Made by a program: the position numbers and the translations under genes. 64,000 bases of DNA, taken from the NCBI GenBank assembly GCA_902786965.1, contig CADAEJ010000004.1, positions 64,197-128,196 on the forward strand. The letters run 5' to 3'. Shown here in pieces: positions 16,464 through 24,339 of this stretch. The stretch comes from an uncultured Ruminococcus sp. GTDB lineage: Bacteria; Bacillota; Clostridia; Oscillospirales; Ruminococcaceae. Under the pieces are notes generated by a model, which was given only the letters and a program-made list of their open reading frames with translations, did not search any database and was not told the origin of the DNA. Position 1 is the stretch's first letter; each line of letters starts with the position of its first letter.

Positions 16464-16500
16464 CATAAAAAAAGAGCACAAGCGGTATGCTTATGCTCTG
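16464..16500 (-). terminator. Terminator of the ACT-hom operon
   Basis: Minus strand: arms AGAGCATAAGC / GCTTGTGCTCT (one G-U pair) followed by seven T residues. Confidence 0.85.
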
Positions 16501-16514
16501 AAATAATTCCGAGA

Positions 16515-17756
16515 TCACTGATAGATCCTTATCTTGCTCTTTATCTCGGCGGTCTTTGAGAGTATCTCAAGGTTATTGTCGATATCCGCCTCTTTCATCG
16601 TCGGTGTGATGAATGCTATCTCGTTATCGGGTCTGCCCTTGCGCTCAATGTACATCAGCTTGCCGAACATCTCCGAAAGCGAGCCTTTGAGTTCCTCTGC
16701 ATTATCAGCCTGTATCCTCACATATACCGATGTATCAGTCTGCTTGTAGCTGACAACAAAGCTCCTGTCGGCGCTGTCCTCCCAGTTTATTGCAAGCACT
16801 GTCTGCGGATGCTTGAGGCAGTCGATGATATCGCCCACAACAGCAGATGCGGTAGGCAGCTTGCCTGCGCCCTTGCCGTAGAACATAACATTTCCCACGC
16901 CGTCGCCGACTACGCTGATAGCATTGTAAACATCATCAACGCTTGCAAGCAGATTGGACTTGGGGACGAACCTCGGGCAGACGATAGCCTTGAGGTTGCC
17001 GTCTGCAAGCTTTTTGACCGAGCCGATAAGCTTTATAACATAGCCTGCATTATCTGCGTACTCAACATCGTCAAGAGTTATTCTTGTGATGCCCGAGCAG
17101 TGTACCATTTCGGGATAGATATGCCTGCCGTATGCAAGCGAACCGAGTATGCAGATCTTTCTGCAGGCGTCCTCGCCCTCGACATCTGCGGTCGGGTCAG
17201 CCTCGGCATAGCCAAGCTCCTGCGCCATTTTCAGCGCATCGTCAAATGACATCTGATCCTTTATCATCTTGGAGAGGATAAAGTTCGTTGTGCCGTTGAG
17301 GATACCCGATATCTGAAGGATCTCGTTGCCTGCAAGACACTTGTTGATAGGTCTTAAAATAGGGATACCGCCGCCTACGCTCGCCTCGAACAGATAGTTG
17401 CACTTGTGCTTCTTTGCAAGCGCGATAAGCTCTGCGCCTTTTTCAGCGACCAGCGCCTTGTTGGACGTTACAACGCTCTTGCCCTTCTCCAGCAGCCTTT
17501 TGGTATAGTCGTAAGCAAAGGTCGTTCCGCCGACTACCTCGGCAACGACCGTTACCTCGTCATCGTTGAGTATCGTATCAAAATCCTTTATCATGCGGTC
17601 TGCAAACGGCGAATCGGGGAAATCTCTCAAATCGAGGATATACTTGATATCACAGTCCTTTCCGACCTTTTTTGAAATGGACTCACGGTTCTTCATAAAC
17701 AGCTCGACCGTTCCCGAACCTACCGTACCGTAACCTATTACCGCAACCTTACACAT
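16515..17756 (-). CDS. hom: Homoserine dehydrogenase
   Basis: 413 residues, the length of monofunctional Gram-positive enzymes. The Rossmann motif GYGTVGSG lies at residues 8-15. The substrate/catalytic region has SGILNGTTNFIL, the GYAEADPTADVEGEDA segment and the Lys-containing RKICILGSLAYG. A C-terminal ACT-type regulatory region follows from about residue 345. It reduces aspartate-semialdehyde to homoserine with NAD(P)H on the way to threonine and methionine. The ACT-domain gene lies 35 bp upstream on the same strand, sharing its promoter. Confidence 0.95.
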   Translation of the reverse strand: MCKVAVIGYGTVGSGTVELFMKNRESISKKVGKDCDIKYILDLRDFPDSPFADRMIKDFDTILNDDEVTVVAEVVGGTTFAYDYTKRLLEKGKSVVTSNKALVAEKGAELIALAKKHKCNYLFEASVGGGIPILRPINKCLAGNEILQISGILNGTTNFILSKMIKDQMSFDDALKMAQELGYAEADPTADVEGEDACRKICILGSLAYGRHIYPEMVHCSGITRITLDDVEYADNAGYVIKLIGSVKKLADGNLKAIVCPRFVPKSNLLASVDDVYNAISVVGDGVGNVMFYGKGAGKLPTASAVVGDIIDCLKHPQTVLAINWEDSADRSFVVSYKQTDTSVYVRIQADNAEELKGSLSEMFGKLMYIERKGRPDNEIAFITPTMKEADIDNNLEILSKTAEIKSKIRIYQ

Positions 17757-17791
17757 AAATTTTACCTTTCCTCTCTGAATAACAATGCTAT

Positions 17792-18238
17792 TTATTCGCC
17801 CGATATGAGCTTTACATCAACTACGCCCGCGACCTTGCCAAGCTCCTGCTTGAGCTCGCTCACAGACACCGAATCCCTGTCAAAGCGCACCGACACGGTA
17901 ACTGTCGCCACCGAATCAACGGGGATATTCTGATTGATCGTCAGGATGTTCGTGCCAAGCTCGTACAGCTTTGCGATTATCGAACTAAGCACTCCCTTTT
18001 CGTCACGCAGTATAAGATAGACCGACAGGATATTGTTGGTCAGCTGTTCCTCGTAGTTGAATACGCAGTCCTTGTACTTGTAGTACGCACTGCGCGATAT
18101 GCCTACCGCCCTGCACGCCTGCGCTGAGGTCGCCGCCTCGCCGCGTGCCCGCATACCCTTTGCTGTCAGCACCTTCATTATTATCTCGGGGAGTACCTCC
18201 GAGCTTACTATCACCAGCTTGCCTTGCTCACCTGTCAT
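17792..18238 (-). CDS. UPF0735/PheB-like ACT domain protein
   Basis: 148 residues from the ATG at 18238 (RBS GGGAGG). The N-terminal half has a helix-turn-helix-like segment (SAQACRAVGISRSAYYKYKD). The C-terminal half is an ACT domain (LSVYLILRDEKGVLSSI, then NILTINQNIPVDSVATVTVS). Proteins of this kind are typically encoded just before hom, as here, and are thought to bind an amino acid and regulate that pathway. Whether it binds DNA or the enzyme is unknown. Confidence 0.88.
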   Translation of the reverse strand: MTGEQGKLVIVSSEVLPEIIMKVLTAKGMRARGEAATSAQACRAVGISRSAYYKYKDCVFNYEEQLTNNILSVYLILRDEKGVLSSIIAKLYELGTNILTINQNIPVDSVATVTVSVRFDRDSVSVSELKQELGKVAGVVDVKLISGE

Positions 18239-18282
18239 ATCAAGTCCACCTCCCACGCACAAGTGTACTCGTGATAAATACG

Positions 18283-18311
18283 AATATATCACTTTTGACG
18301 CTTTTTGTCAA
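18283..18311 (-). promoter_or_regulatory. Promoter of the ACT-hom operon
   Basis: Minus strand: consensus TTGACA, 17-bp spacer, TATATT, 45 bp before the ATG. I saw no T-box or riboswitch in the short leader. Confidence 0.8.
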
Positions 18312-18475
18312 GCGCGTTGGCCGCCCTGCTCAAGAGAAAAAAAGCGCCCTGCTGTGAAAATTTATGTGTGTTTTGCACATACAGACTACATCTTGTGCCA
18401 AAATGCAAATCGCACCCCACAAATTGCGGCTTGGAACGCTTTCTGTACAAATCTGAACTTTTAATAATGAATTTG

Positions 18476-18505
18476 TTACAAAAACGATTTCGTTAATAAT
18501 ATAAT
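18476..18505 (+). promoter_or_regulatory. Probable promoter of the V/A-type ATPase operon
   Basis: TTACAA, an 18-bp spacer and TATAAT, 75 bp before the first subunit gene. The spacer contains the inverted repeat AACGA-TT-TCGTT, a possible operator. The remaining bases 18312-18475 of this 340-bp gene-free stretch hold no gene that I can see. Confidence 0.6.
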
Positions 18506-18580
18506 GCTTGCTAAAATTATTAAAAAGGTGTAAAATAGGCTTTAGAATTTGGATTTTTCAATTTGAACGGATGTGATCGT

Positions 18581-18892
18581 ATGGACATAATCTCAGAGAT
18601 ACTCGAGACCGATAAGCTCGCAGACGAAAAGATCAAAAAAGCGCACGAAAAACAGGCGGCTCTTGAAAAGCAGACCGACGAACAGATCGAGCGCTTCAGG
18701 CTCGATGCACAGGACAAGACAGAGGCTTACCGCAAAAAGACCGAATCGCGTACAAAGTCCGAGGCAGACGGGCAGATAGCAAAGATAACCAAGGACGAGC
18801 AGGAGAAGATCGCTAAGATCGACGAGCTGTACGCTAACAAGCACAAGAAATGGGAAAAGGTCATCTGCGAAAAGGTTCTTTCAGGCGACTGA
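18581..18892 (+). CDS. ntpF: V/A-type ATPase peripheral-stalk subunit (G/H-like coiled coil)
   Basis: 103 residues, almost entirely one long charged coiled coil rich in Lys, Glu, Asp and Gln from residue 12 onward. This is the pattern of subunit G/H, which pairs with subunit E to form the peripheral stalk. It is the first gene of the operon, as in other Firmicute V/A ATPase clusters. The ATG at 18581 follows the weak site GGATGTGA. Confidence 0.8.
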   Translation: MDIISEILETDKLADEKIKKAHEKQAALEKQTDEQIERFRLDAQDKTEAYRKKTESRTKSEADGQIAKITKDEQEKIAKIDELYANKHKKWEKVICEKVLSGD

Positions 18893-18937
18893 TCTTCCCG
18901 CGATAGTGCGCACAATGTTTACAAGGAGGAACGCTGT

Positions 18938-19969
18938 ATGCTCGACGGACTTGCGTCGAATGCGACTGTAGCGAAGATACGCGCTTTGCACGGCAAGATG
19001 CTGAAAAAAGAAAACTACCGCGAGATGCTGACAAGGCGAAGCGTTCCCGAGATAGCAGAATATTTAGCGGCGACACCCCGCTACAAGCAGGCTCTCAAGG
19101 ACATCGACCCGATGACTGTACACCGCGGATTTATCGAGGAGCTGCTTGAAAAGGACAACTTTGATACCTACATCAGACTTTGCCAGTTTCAGCAGCTTTA
19201 CAAGGTGCCTTTCTTTGATTTTCTTATCGAAAAAGCCGAGATAAACTGTATACTTATGCTGATAAACAGCATAAACACGGGTGTTGACCGTTCATACCTC
19301 AACGACCTGCCGGGCTATGTCATCAAGCACACAAAGCTTGATCTGCTGGAATTGAGCAGCGCGGGCGACTTTACACAGCTGATGAAGCTGCTGCGCGGCA
19401 CACGCTACCACAAGCCGCTTGTCAGGGTACCGCTTTCAGAGGACGGCAAGGTGGATTACACCGATTGCGAGGTAAGGCTGCGTACACAGTATTATGTCAA
19501 TCTTTTGCAGGAGGCAAAGGACTCGTTCGCAGACAGTCAGCTCGAAGAGGTCACGCGCATGGTAAAGGCGGATATACGCTTTAAAAACCTTATCAACGCA
19601 TACCGCATGAAAGCGTTCTACGGCTTTTCAGCCGAGCAGATAAAGAAGCACCAGCTGAAGATCGCAAGCACGGGCAGAAAGCTTGATGAATATTATAATC
19701 TCGAAACACCCGAGCAGATGCTTGAATGGCTCTCGCGCCACGAGATGCAGTCGGAGATAACAGACGGCGCACAGATAGAGCTGAAAATGCAAAGGGACAG
19801 ATTCAAGAAGCTTGAACACAGTATTTACCGTTCGTTCAGCGCACCTGTTGTGCTGTATGCGTTCACAGAGCTGTGCAGCTTTGAAACGTCCAACATCACG
19901 CACATTATCGAGGGCATACGCTACGGCGTTGACCCGTCTTATATAGAAAACAACATTTTGATCTGCTGA
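18938..19969 (+). CDS. ntpC: V/A-type ATPase subunit C (AC39-like)
   Basis: 343 residues, all helical, of the vATP-synt_AC39 family, with the usual opening that includes KIRALHGKML and repeated three-helix units. In the complex it forms the funnel linking the central rotor shaft to the proteolipid ring. The RBS AAGGAGG lies 7 bases before the ATG. The gene is 45 bp after the stalk gene. Confidence 0.9.
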   Translation: MLDGLASNATVAKIRALHGKMLKKENYREMLTRRSVPEIAEYLAATPRYKQALKDIDPMTVHRGFIEELLEKDNFDTYIRLCQFQQLYKVPFFDFLIEKAEINCILMLINSINTGVDRSYLNDLPGYVIKHTKLDLLELSSAGDFTQLMKLLRGTRYHKPLVRVPLSEDGKVDYTDCEVRLRTQYYVNLLQEAKDSFADSQLEEVTRMVKADIRFKNLINAYRMKAFYGFSAEQIKKHQLKIASTGRKLDEYYNLETPEQMLEWLSRHEMQSEITDGAQIELKMQRDRFKKLEHSIYRSFSAPVVLYAFTELCSFETSNITHIIEGIRYGVDPSYIENNILIC

Positions 19970-19994
19970 CGATCAGGAAAGGAGTTATACTCAA

Positions 19995-21950
19995 GTGGGT
20001 ATTGAAAAAATGGAGCTTGTCACGCTTGTCGGCAAAATGGACGAGCTTGACCGCTGCCTTGCCAAGTGCTGTGAAAGCGGCTGTTTTCACATCGAGCCTG
20101 CGTTTTCATCGGTCGGTACGGCTAACGGGCTGACTATGCTCAACGAGAAAAACGGCTACACCGCGCAGCTCAAGGAGTTTGAACGGCTCGCCGCAGAGCT
20201 TGGGATAGAACTGAAGGAAACAGACCACAGCGACTATGCGCCGCACTCTCCCGAGGAATTTGCGCTGCGTGCAAAGCATATCGGCGAGAGCTTTGAGGAG
20301 ATAAGCAGGCGCAAAAAAGATGCACAGCAGAAGATATCCGAGATGAACGGCGCGATAACGCAGATAACTCACCTCAAGGGTATGAACAGCGACTTCAGGG
20401 AGATATTCTCCTGCAAATACGTTGCCTCGCGAATAGGCAGGCTGCCCACGGACAACCTCGAAAAGCTGGACTACTACGATGAGAACTTCTTCTTTATCCC
20501 CTTTGAAACGCAGGACCTTTTCTGCTGGGGAATGTACTTTTGTCCTGCCGAGGAAAAGGCGATAATAGATGACCTTTTCCGTTCGATGTACTTTGAGCGC
20601 ATAACGCTGCCTAACTTTGTTGAGGGCGACTCGGACGAGGCGGTGCGAAAGCTGACGCAGAGCATATCCGAGCAGCAGGCGATAGTGGACAGCTGCCAGA
20701 AGGAGCTGGATACGATCTCCGGGCAGGCGCGTGAGGAGATACTGAAGGCTTACTCAAAGCTGGTCTATCTGCACGGGATATTCGAGCTGCACAAAAAGGT
20801 CGGCTTCCTCAGCGGCAAGTTCTACATCAAGGGGTTTGTTCCCAAAAGGGACAAGCAGAGATTTTCAGACCTTATGAAAGATTTCGATTCGCTGGCGGTA
20901 ACGTTCATGCCGCCCGATACCGATGCGAACTGCACCCCGCCTACGATACTGAAAAACAGCATTTTTACAAGGCCTTTCAGGATGCTGGTAGAAATGTACG
21001 GTCTGCCGAACTACGGCGGCTTCAACCCGACAGCATTCGTGGCGGTGACATACTCGATACTTTTCGGAATAATGTTCGGCGACCTCGGTCAAGGCTTCCT
21101 TGTGGTGCTGCTTGGCTTTATCGTCGGCAAAAAGATAAACAGGGACGCAGGCGGCATAATGATACGCTGCGGCCTTGCAAGTATGATATTCGGCACGCTC
21201 TACGGCTCGGTATTCGGCTTTGAGGATCTGCTCGACCCGATGTATGAACAGCTTGGCATAAGCTTCCTGCCGCTGAAAGCGTTCCACGAAACAGGGTTCA
21301 TCCTGCTGACTGCGGTGGGCATAGGCATTGCGCTGATAGCTTTTTCGATGCTGATAAACATTTACGTCGGCTTTAAGGAAAAGGACTACGAAAAGGCGAT
21401 ATTCGGCTGCAACGGCATAGCGGGGCTTATCTTCTACGGCTCGGTTGTCACCGGACTTGTGGCAACGATAATGTTCGATGTCAAGATAATGTCCGCACCG
21501 TTTGTCATCTGCCTGATAGTTATACCGCTGCTTTGTATATTCTGCCGCGTTCCTTTCTCGCTGGCAGTCAAGTACAAAAAGTTCCGCCTCAGCGCTGACG
21601 AGGAGGAAAAGGTCACTATCGGCGGATTTATCGTAGAGAACTTCTTTGAGATGTTCGAGTTTATGCTTTCATACATCTCAAACACCATGTCGTTTCTCAG
21701 AGTCGGCGGATTCGTGCTTTCACACGCAGGCATGATGCTGGTGGTAATGACGCTTATGGATATGGTATCATCGACCGCACAGCCGTTTGTGCTGGTAATA
21801 GGAAACGCATTCGTTATGGCTATGGAGGGTATGATAGTAGCTATACAGATAATCCGTCTGGAATTCTACGAGATATTCAGCCGTTTCAGCGAAAGCGACG
21901 GCGTGCCGTTTGAGCCTGTAACAGTCAGCTTCTCCGCACAGGCGGAATAA
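19995..21950 (+). CDS. ntpI: V/A-type ATPase subunit I (stator a-subunit)
   Basis: 651 residues. The start is GTG at 19995, 10 bases after AAAGGAG. The N-terminal ~330 residues are a soluble coiled-coil domain that meets the peripheral stalks. From about residue 335 there are seven to eight membrane helices carrying the ion half-channels, with the conserved GIMFGDLGQG motif near 362 and SFLRVGG near 565, whose Arg is the essential residue facing the rotor ring. It lies directly upstream of the proteolipid gene. Confidence 0.95.
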   Translation: MGIEKMELVTLVGKMDELDRCLAKCCESGCFHIEPAFSSVGTANGLTMLNEKNGYTAQLKEFERLAAELGIELKETDHSDYAPHSPEEFALRAKHIGESFEEISRRKKDAQQKISEMNGAITQITHLKGMNSDFREIFSCKYVASRIGRLPTDNLEKLDYYDENFFFIPFETQDLFCWGMYFCPAEEKAIIDDLFRSMYFERITLPNFVEGDSDEAVRKLTQSISEQQAIVDSCQKELDTISGQAREEILKAYSKLVYLHGIFELHKKVGFLSGKFYIKGFVPKRDKQRFSDLMKDFDSLAVTFMPPDTDANCTPPTILKNSIFTRPFRMLVEMYGLPNYGGFNPTAFVAVTYSILFGIMFGDLGQGFLVVLLGFIVGKKINRDAGGIMIRCGLASMIFGTLYGSVFGFEDLLDPMYEQLGISFLPLKAFHETGFILLTAVGIGIALIAFSMLINIYVGFKEKDYEKAIFGCNGIAGLIFYGSVVTGLVATIMFDVKIMSAPFVICLIVIPLLCIFCRVPFSLAVKYKKFRLSADEEEKVTIGGFIVENFFEMFEFMLSYISNTMSFLRVGGFVLSHAGMMLVVMTLMDMVSSTAQPFVLVIGNAFVMAMEGMIVAIQIIRLEFYEIFSRFSESDGVPFEPVTVSFSAQAE

Positions 21951-21983
21951 GAATAAAAACAATTATTACGGAGGAAACAAATT

Positions 21984-22418
21984 ATGCTTATCTTTTTCTT
22001 ACCACTTATCGCGCTCGCACTTATCTGCGTGCCATTTATGTTCATCGCTAAAAAGGTCAGGACCGGAAAGGCTTGCAGGAGAGCCTTTATCGGAAATCTC
22101 TGCTCGTTTGCGGGCGTTATGCTGCTTGCGATAATCCTGCCTATCGGCGGATTTGTAAGCGCTGCGACCGAGGAGGGCGTTGCGACAGTCGTTTCAACGG
22201 GCGCAGGTCTTGGCTACCTCGCTGCTGCCCTTGCAGTAGGACTTTCCTGCATAGGCGGCGGTATCGCCGTTGCAGCGGGCGCACCTGCGGCTATCGGTGC
22301 GGTATCGGAAGATCCGAAGTCATTCGTCAAGGCACTTATCTTCGTCGTTCTGGGTGAAGGTATCGCTCTGTACGGCGTGCTTATCTCTATCCTTATCCTC
22401 TCGTACGTTTCAAAGTAG
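21984..22418 (+). CDS. ntpK: V/A-type ATPase proteolipid subunit K
   Basis: 144 residues with four membrane segments (about 1-21, 38-58, 70-98 and 116-141). The rotor-ring signature GIAVAAGAPAAIGA lies in the third helix and the ion-binding carboxylate in LGEGIALYG of the fourth (Glu near 126). Only the second hairpin carries a carboxylate. This wording resembles archaeal A-type c-subunits more than the Enterococcus Na+-pumping NtpK. The Gln/Thr pattern used there for Na+ is not obvious, so ion choice is open. A repeat element lies just downstream. Confidence 0.92.
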   Translation: MLIFFLPLIALALICVPFMFIAKKVRTGKACRRAFIGNLCSFAGVMLLAIILPIGGFVSAATEEGVATVVSTGAGLGYLAAALAVGLSCIGGGIAVAAGAPAAIGAVSEDPKSFVKALIFVVLGEGIALYGVLISILILSYVSK

Positions 22419-22431
22419 TGCGGGGAACAGT

Positions 22432-22600
22432 TGGGGGAAACCCTTTTGGAGAAGGGTTATCCCCCAAGCCCCCTTCCTAAACCTTTTAATGACTTTTCAG
22501 CAATGGGAGACAAGCTCCCATCACTGAAAAGTGTTAGAGAGTTCAGAAAAGAAAGTTTGAGAAAAAACGCTCCCAAGAGAGCAACCTCAATTATTCACCA
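22432..22600 (+). repeat. Interspersed hairpin repeat, copy 1, inside the ATPase operon
   Basis: This ~165-bp element sits between ntpK and the subunit F gene. It begins with a long hairpin (GGGGGAAACCCTT paired with AAGGGTTATCCCCC around TTGGAG). It continues through CCTAAACCTTTTAATGAC to a second hairpin (TTTTCAGCAATGGGAG / CTCCCATCACTGAAAA around ACAAG), and ends near CGCTCCCAAGAG. A second copy at 60921-61076 matches it nearly base for base in reverse orientation. Differences include changes that keep the second stem paired. Both copies point in the direction of transcription of their neighbours. Confidence 0.85.
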
Positions 22601-22625
22601 CGCTACCTGAAAAGGATGAAAGATA

Positions 22626-22934
22626 ATGAAATTCTATCTTATAAGTGACAATATAGACACTCAAATGGGTATGCGGCTTGCGGGTATCGAGGGCATTGTC
22701 ACGCACACGCCCGAACAAACGCAGCAGGCTCTTGACGAGGCTATGAAAATGGACGATGTGGGTATCGTGCTTATGACCGAAAAGGCTGTCAGGCAGATAC
22801 AGGAAACGGTCTATGACTACAAGCTGACCTGCAAGCAGCCGCTGATAGTCGAGATACCCGACAGACACGCCACATCAAAGATATCCGACACTATCTCGCG
22901 GTATCTTTCCGAGGCGGTCGGCATCAAGCTTTAG
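22626..22934 (+). CDS. ntpG: V/A-type ATPase subunit F
   Basis: 102 residues with the small Rossmann-like alpha/beta fold of ATP-synt_F: MKFYLISDNIDTQMGMRLAGI at the start, then DVGIVLMTEKAV and PLIVEIPDRH, and a C-terminal helix. It forms the central stalk together with subunit D. The name ntpG follows Enterococcus use, where the F-type subunit is NtpG. The gene is separated from ntpK by about 200 bp filled by the repeat element, unlike the close spacing elsewhere in the operon. Confidence 0.9.
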   Translation: MKFYLISDNIDTQMGMRLAGIEGIVTHTPEQTQQALDEAMKMDDVGIVLMTEKAVRQIQETVYDYKLTCKQPLIVEIPDRHATSKISDTISRYLSEAVGIKL

Positions 22935-22952
22935 ACTTAACGGAGGCTGAGT

Positions 22953-23702
22953 ATGTCACTATTCTCAAAAAACAAGCAGGTGCCACGATCCCGAGGCAGG
23001 GTGGATATCTTTGATATCGACTATCCGCTTGACCGTTCCCGCTGGCTCGATGTTTTCTCCGCTTGTGCGGGGCGTTCTATCATAGTGCAGGAGGCTTTTG
23101 CCGAGCTTATCGTTCAAGACCGCGACTGGTTCGTTGACTTTGACGCGCAGACACTGTCCTTCGGAAATGACGCTTACCCCGTGCAGTTCATCGGCTCGGA
23201 ATCGAGCATCAGCAGCACATGGATGTGGGGCTGGAACAACATCAACCGATTTGATGAAAACATAACAGGTCTTGCAAACCGCGTGAAAGAACTCGGTGAG
23301 AAGTGGGGACTGCAAGCGCTTATGACAAAGCAGTTCGGGCTGAACGAGACCTTCAATGCGCACTCGCTGGCGATGGTCGCAACGGGCATCGCGGGCGGCG
23401 GGAAATACTGCTACTACATAGGTCCGCACGACAACGGCGCGGCGGTGATGGCTGTTCCCGTGAGCGATGAACGGGTATTTGCACCTGTGGATATCGCGGT
23501 GTTCGTAAACCGCGTGATGCGCGCGATACAGCAGTTCGACCTTGACCACAGGATATTTGCAGAAAGTCTGCTGCTGTGGAACGGCACTCCGTTTGAGCGC
23601 GACGGCAACAAAATAGTTGCATATTTTCCGCAGCAAAGGCTTATGCTGAAGCTCGAAAACGCAGGCGGCTATGACCGCATAACCAACATAAAGACGATTT
23701 AA
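22953..23702 (+). CDS. DUF6882-like protein encoded inside the V/A ATPase operon
   Basis: 249 residues, cytoplasmic, not a known ATPase subunit. An aromatic-rich core with STWMWGWNNINRF near residue 90 and HSLAMVATGIAGGGKYCYYIGP near 140 resembles proteins labelled DUF6882. The gene starts 18 bp after subunit F (RBS CGGAGG) and ends 25 bp before ntpE, so it must be co-transcribed and is presumably made with the complex. Possible roles are assembly, regulation or an unrelated passenger. The family label is from memory and moderately sure. Confidence 0.7.
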   Translation: MSLFSKNKQVPRSRGRVDIFDIDYPLDRSRWLDVFSACAGRSIIVQEAFAELIVQDRDWFVDFDAQTLSFGNDAYPVQFIGSESSISSTWMWGWNNINRFDENITGLANRVKELGEKWGLQALMTKQFGLNETFNAHSLAMVATGIAGGGKYCYYIGPHDNGAAVMAVPVSDERVFAPVDIAVFVNRVMRAIQQFDLDHRIFAESLLLWNGTPFERDGNKIVAYFPQQRLMLKLENAGGYDRITNIKTI

Positions 23703-23736
23703 GGAGGTCGCTGCTGTTTGCAGCGGTATGGATATG
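23702..23736 (+). promoter_or_regulatory. Shine-Dalgarno separated from the ntpE start by a hairpin
   Basis: AGGAGG (23702-23707) lies 20-26 bases before the two possible ATGs, too far for normal initiation. Between them the arms CGCTGC (23709-23714) and GCAGCG (23720-23725) form a perfect 6-bp stem with a 5-nt loop. Folding would bring the Shine-Dalgarno to about 9 nt from the ATG at 23734. The site also touches the previous stop codon. Confidence 0.6.
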
Positions 23737-24324
23737 AAAAACGAGACCGAAAAGCTGAATAAATTCAAGCTGGCTGTCTTTTCAGGGGTCGAGCAGCAGG
23801 CGCAGGATATAGTAAACGAGGCGCAGGAGCTGCAAAAACAGCGGCTTTCCGAGGCGCAGGATAAGACACGCCACGAGATGCGTGCAGAGCTTGAAAAGAT
23901 AGAAAAGCAGTTCGAGGCACAAAAGGTCCGTGCGATATCATCACGCAAGCTCGAGGCGCAGAGAAACGTGCTGACGCACCGCAGCGAGATGATGCAGAAA
24001 GTCTTTGACAACGTATGCAAAGCCCTTTTGGAATTCTGCGGCAGCGAAAAGTATCCCGATGAGCTGAAGCAGCGTCTTGACAAGATAGCGCAGCAGACGC
24101 AGGATAAAAAATGCACGGCTTATTTTGCAAAGCGTGATATGCAGCTTGCACAGCAGCTTTGCCAGGGAACGAACTTTACGCCGCAGCAGTCACAGTCGAT
24201 AACGCTGGGCGGTGTGACGGTCATCTGCGAGGAAACGGGCATTGCCTACGACAGCAGCTTTGATACCGCGCTTGAACAGCAAAAACAGAATTTCATCAAA
24301 GCCTCAGGGCTTGCACAGATATAG
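23728..24324 (+). CDS. ntpE: V/A-type ATPase subunit E (peripheral stalk)
   Basis: 198 residues from the ATG at 23728, or 196 from the second ATG at 23734, which the hairpin in the leader would favour. The first ~110 residues form a long charged helix (AQDIVNEAQELQKQRLSEAQ) that pairs with the G/H subunit. The C-terminal globular part (TLGGVTVICEETGIAYDSSF) is the typical end of ATP-synt E, which contacts the catalytic head. It lies directly upstream of ntpA. Confidence 0.9.
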   Translation: MDMKNETEKLNKFKLAVFSGVEQQAQDIVNEAQELQKQRLSEAQDKTRHEMRAELEKIEKQFEAQKVRAISSRKLEAQRNVLTHRSEMMQKVFDNVCKALLEFCGSEKYPDELKQRLDKIAQQTQDKKCTAYFAKRDMQLAQQLCQGTNFTPQQSQSITLGGVTVICEETGIAYDSSFDTALEQQKQNFIKASGLAQI

Positions 24325-24339
24325 AAAGGCATTAGTCAG

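Noticed and set aside
18312-18475. Possible riboswitch or T-box before the ATPase operon or hom
   Set aside because: I could not find the conserved motifs of T-box, lysine or SAM riboswitches; only short hairpins are present.
22965-24116. 383-residue minus-strand frame opposite the DUF6882-like gene and ntpE
   Set aside because: Rich in Cys, Ser and His as expected from antisense of these coding frames, with no RBS; the plus-strand genes are well supported.
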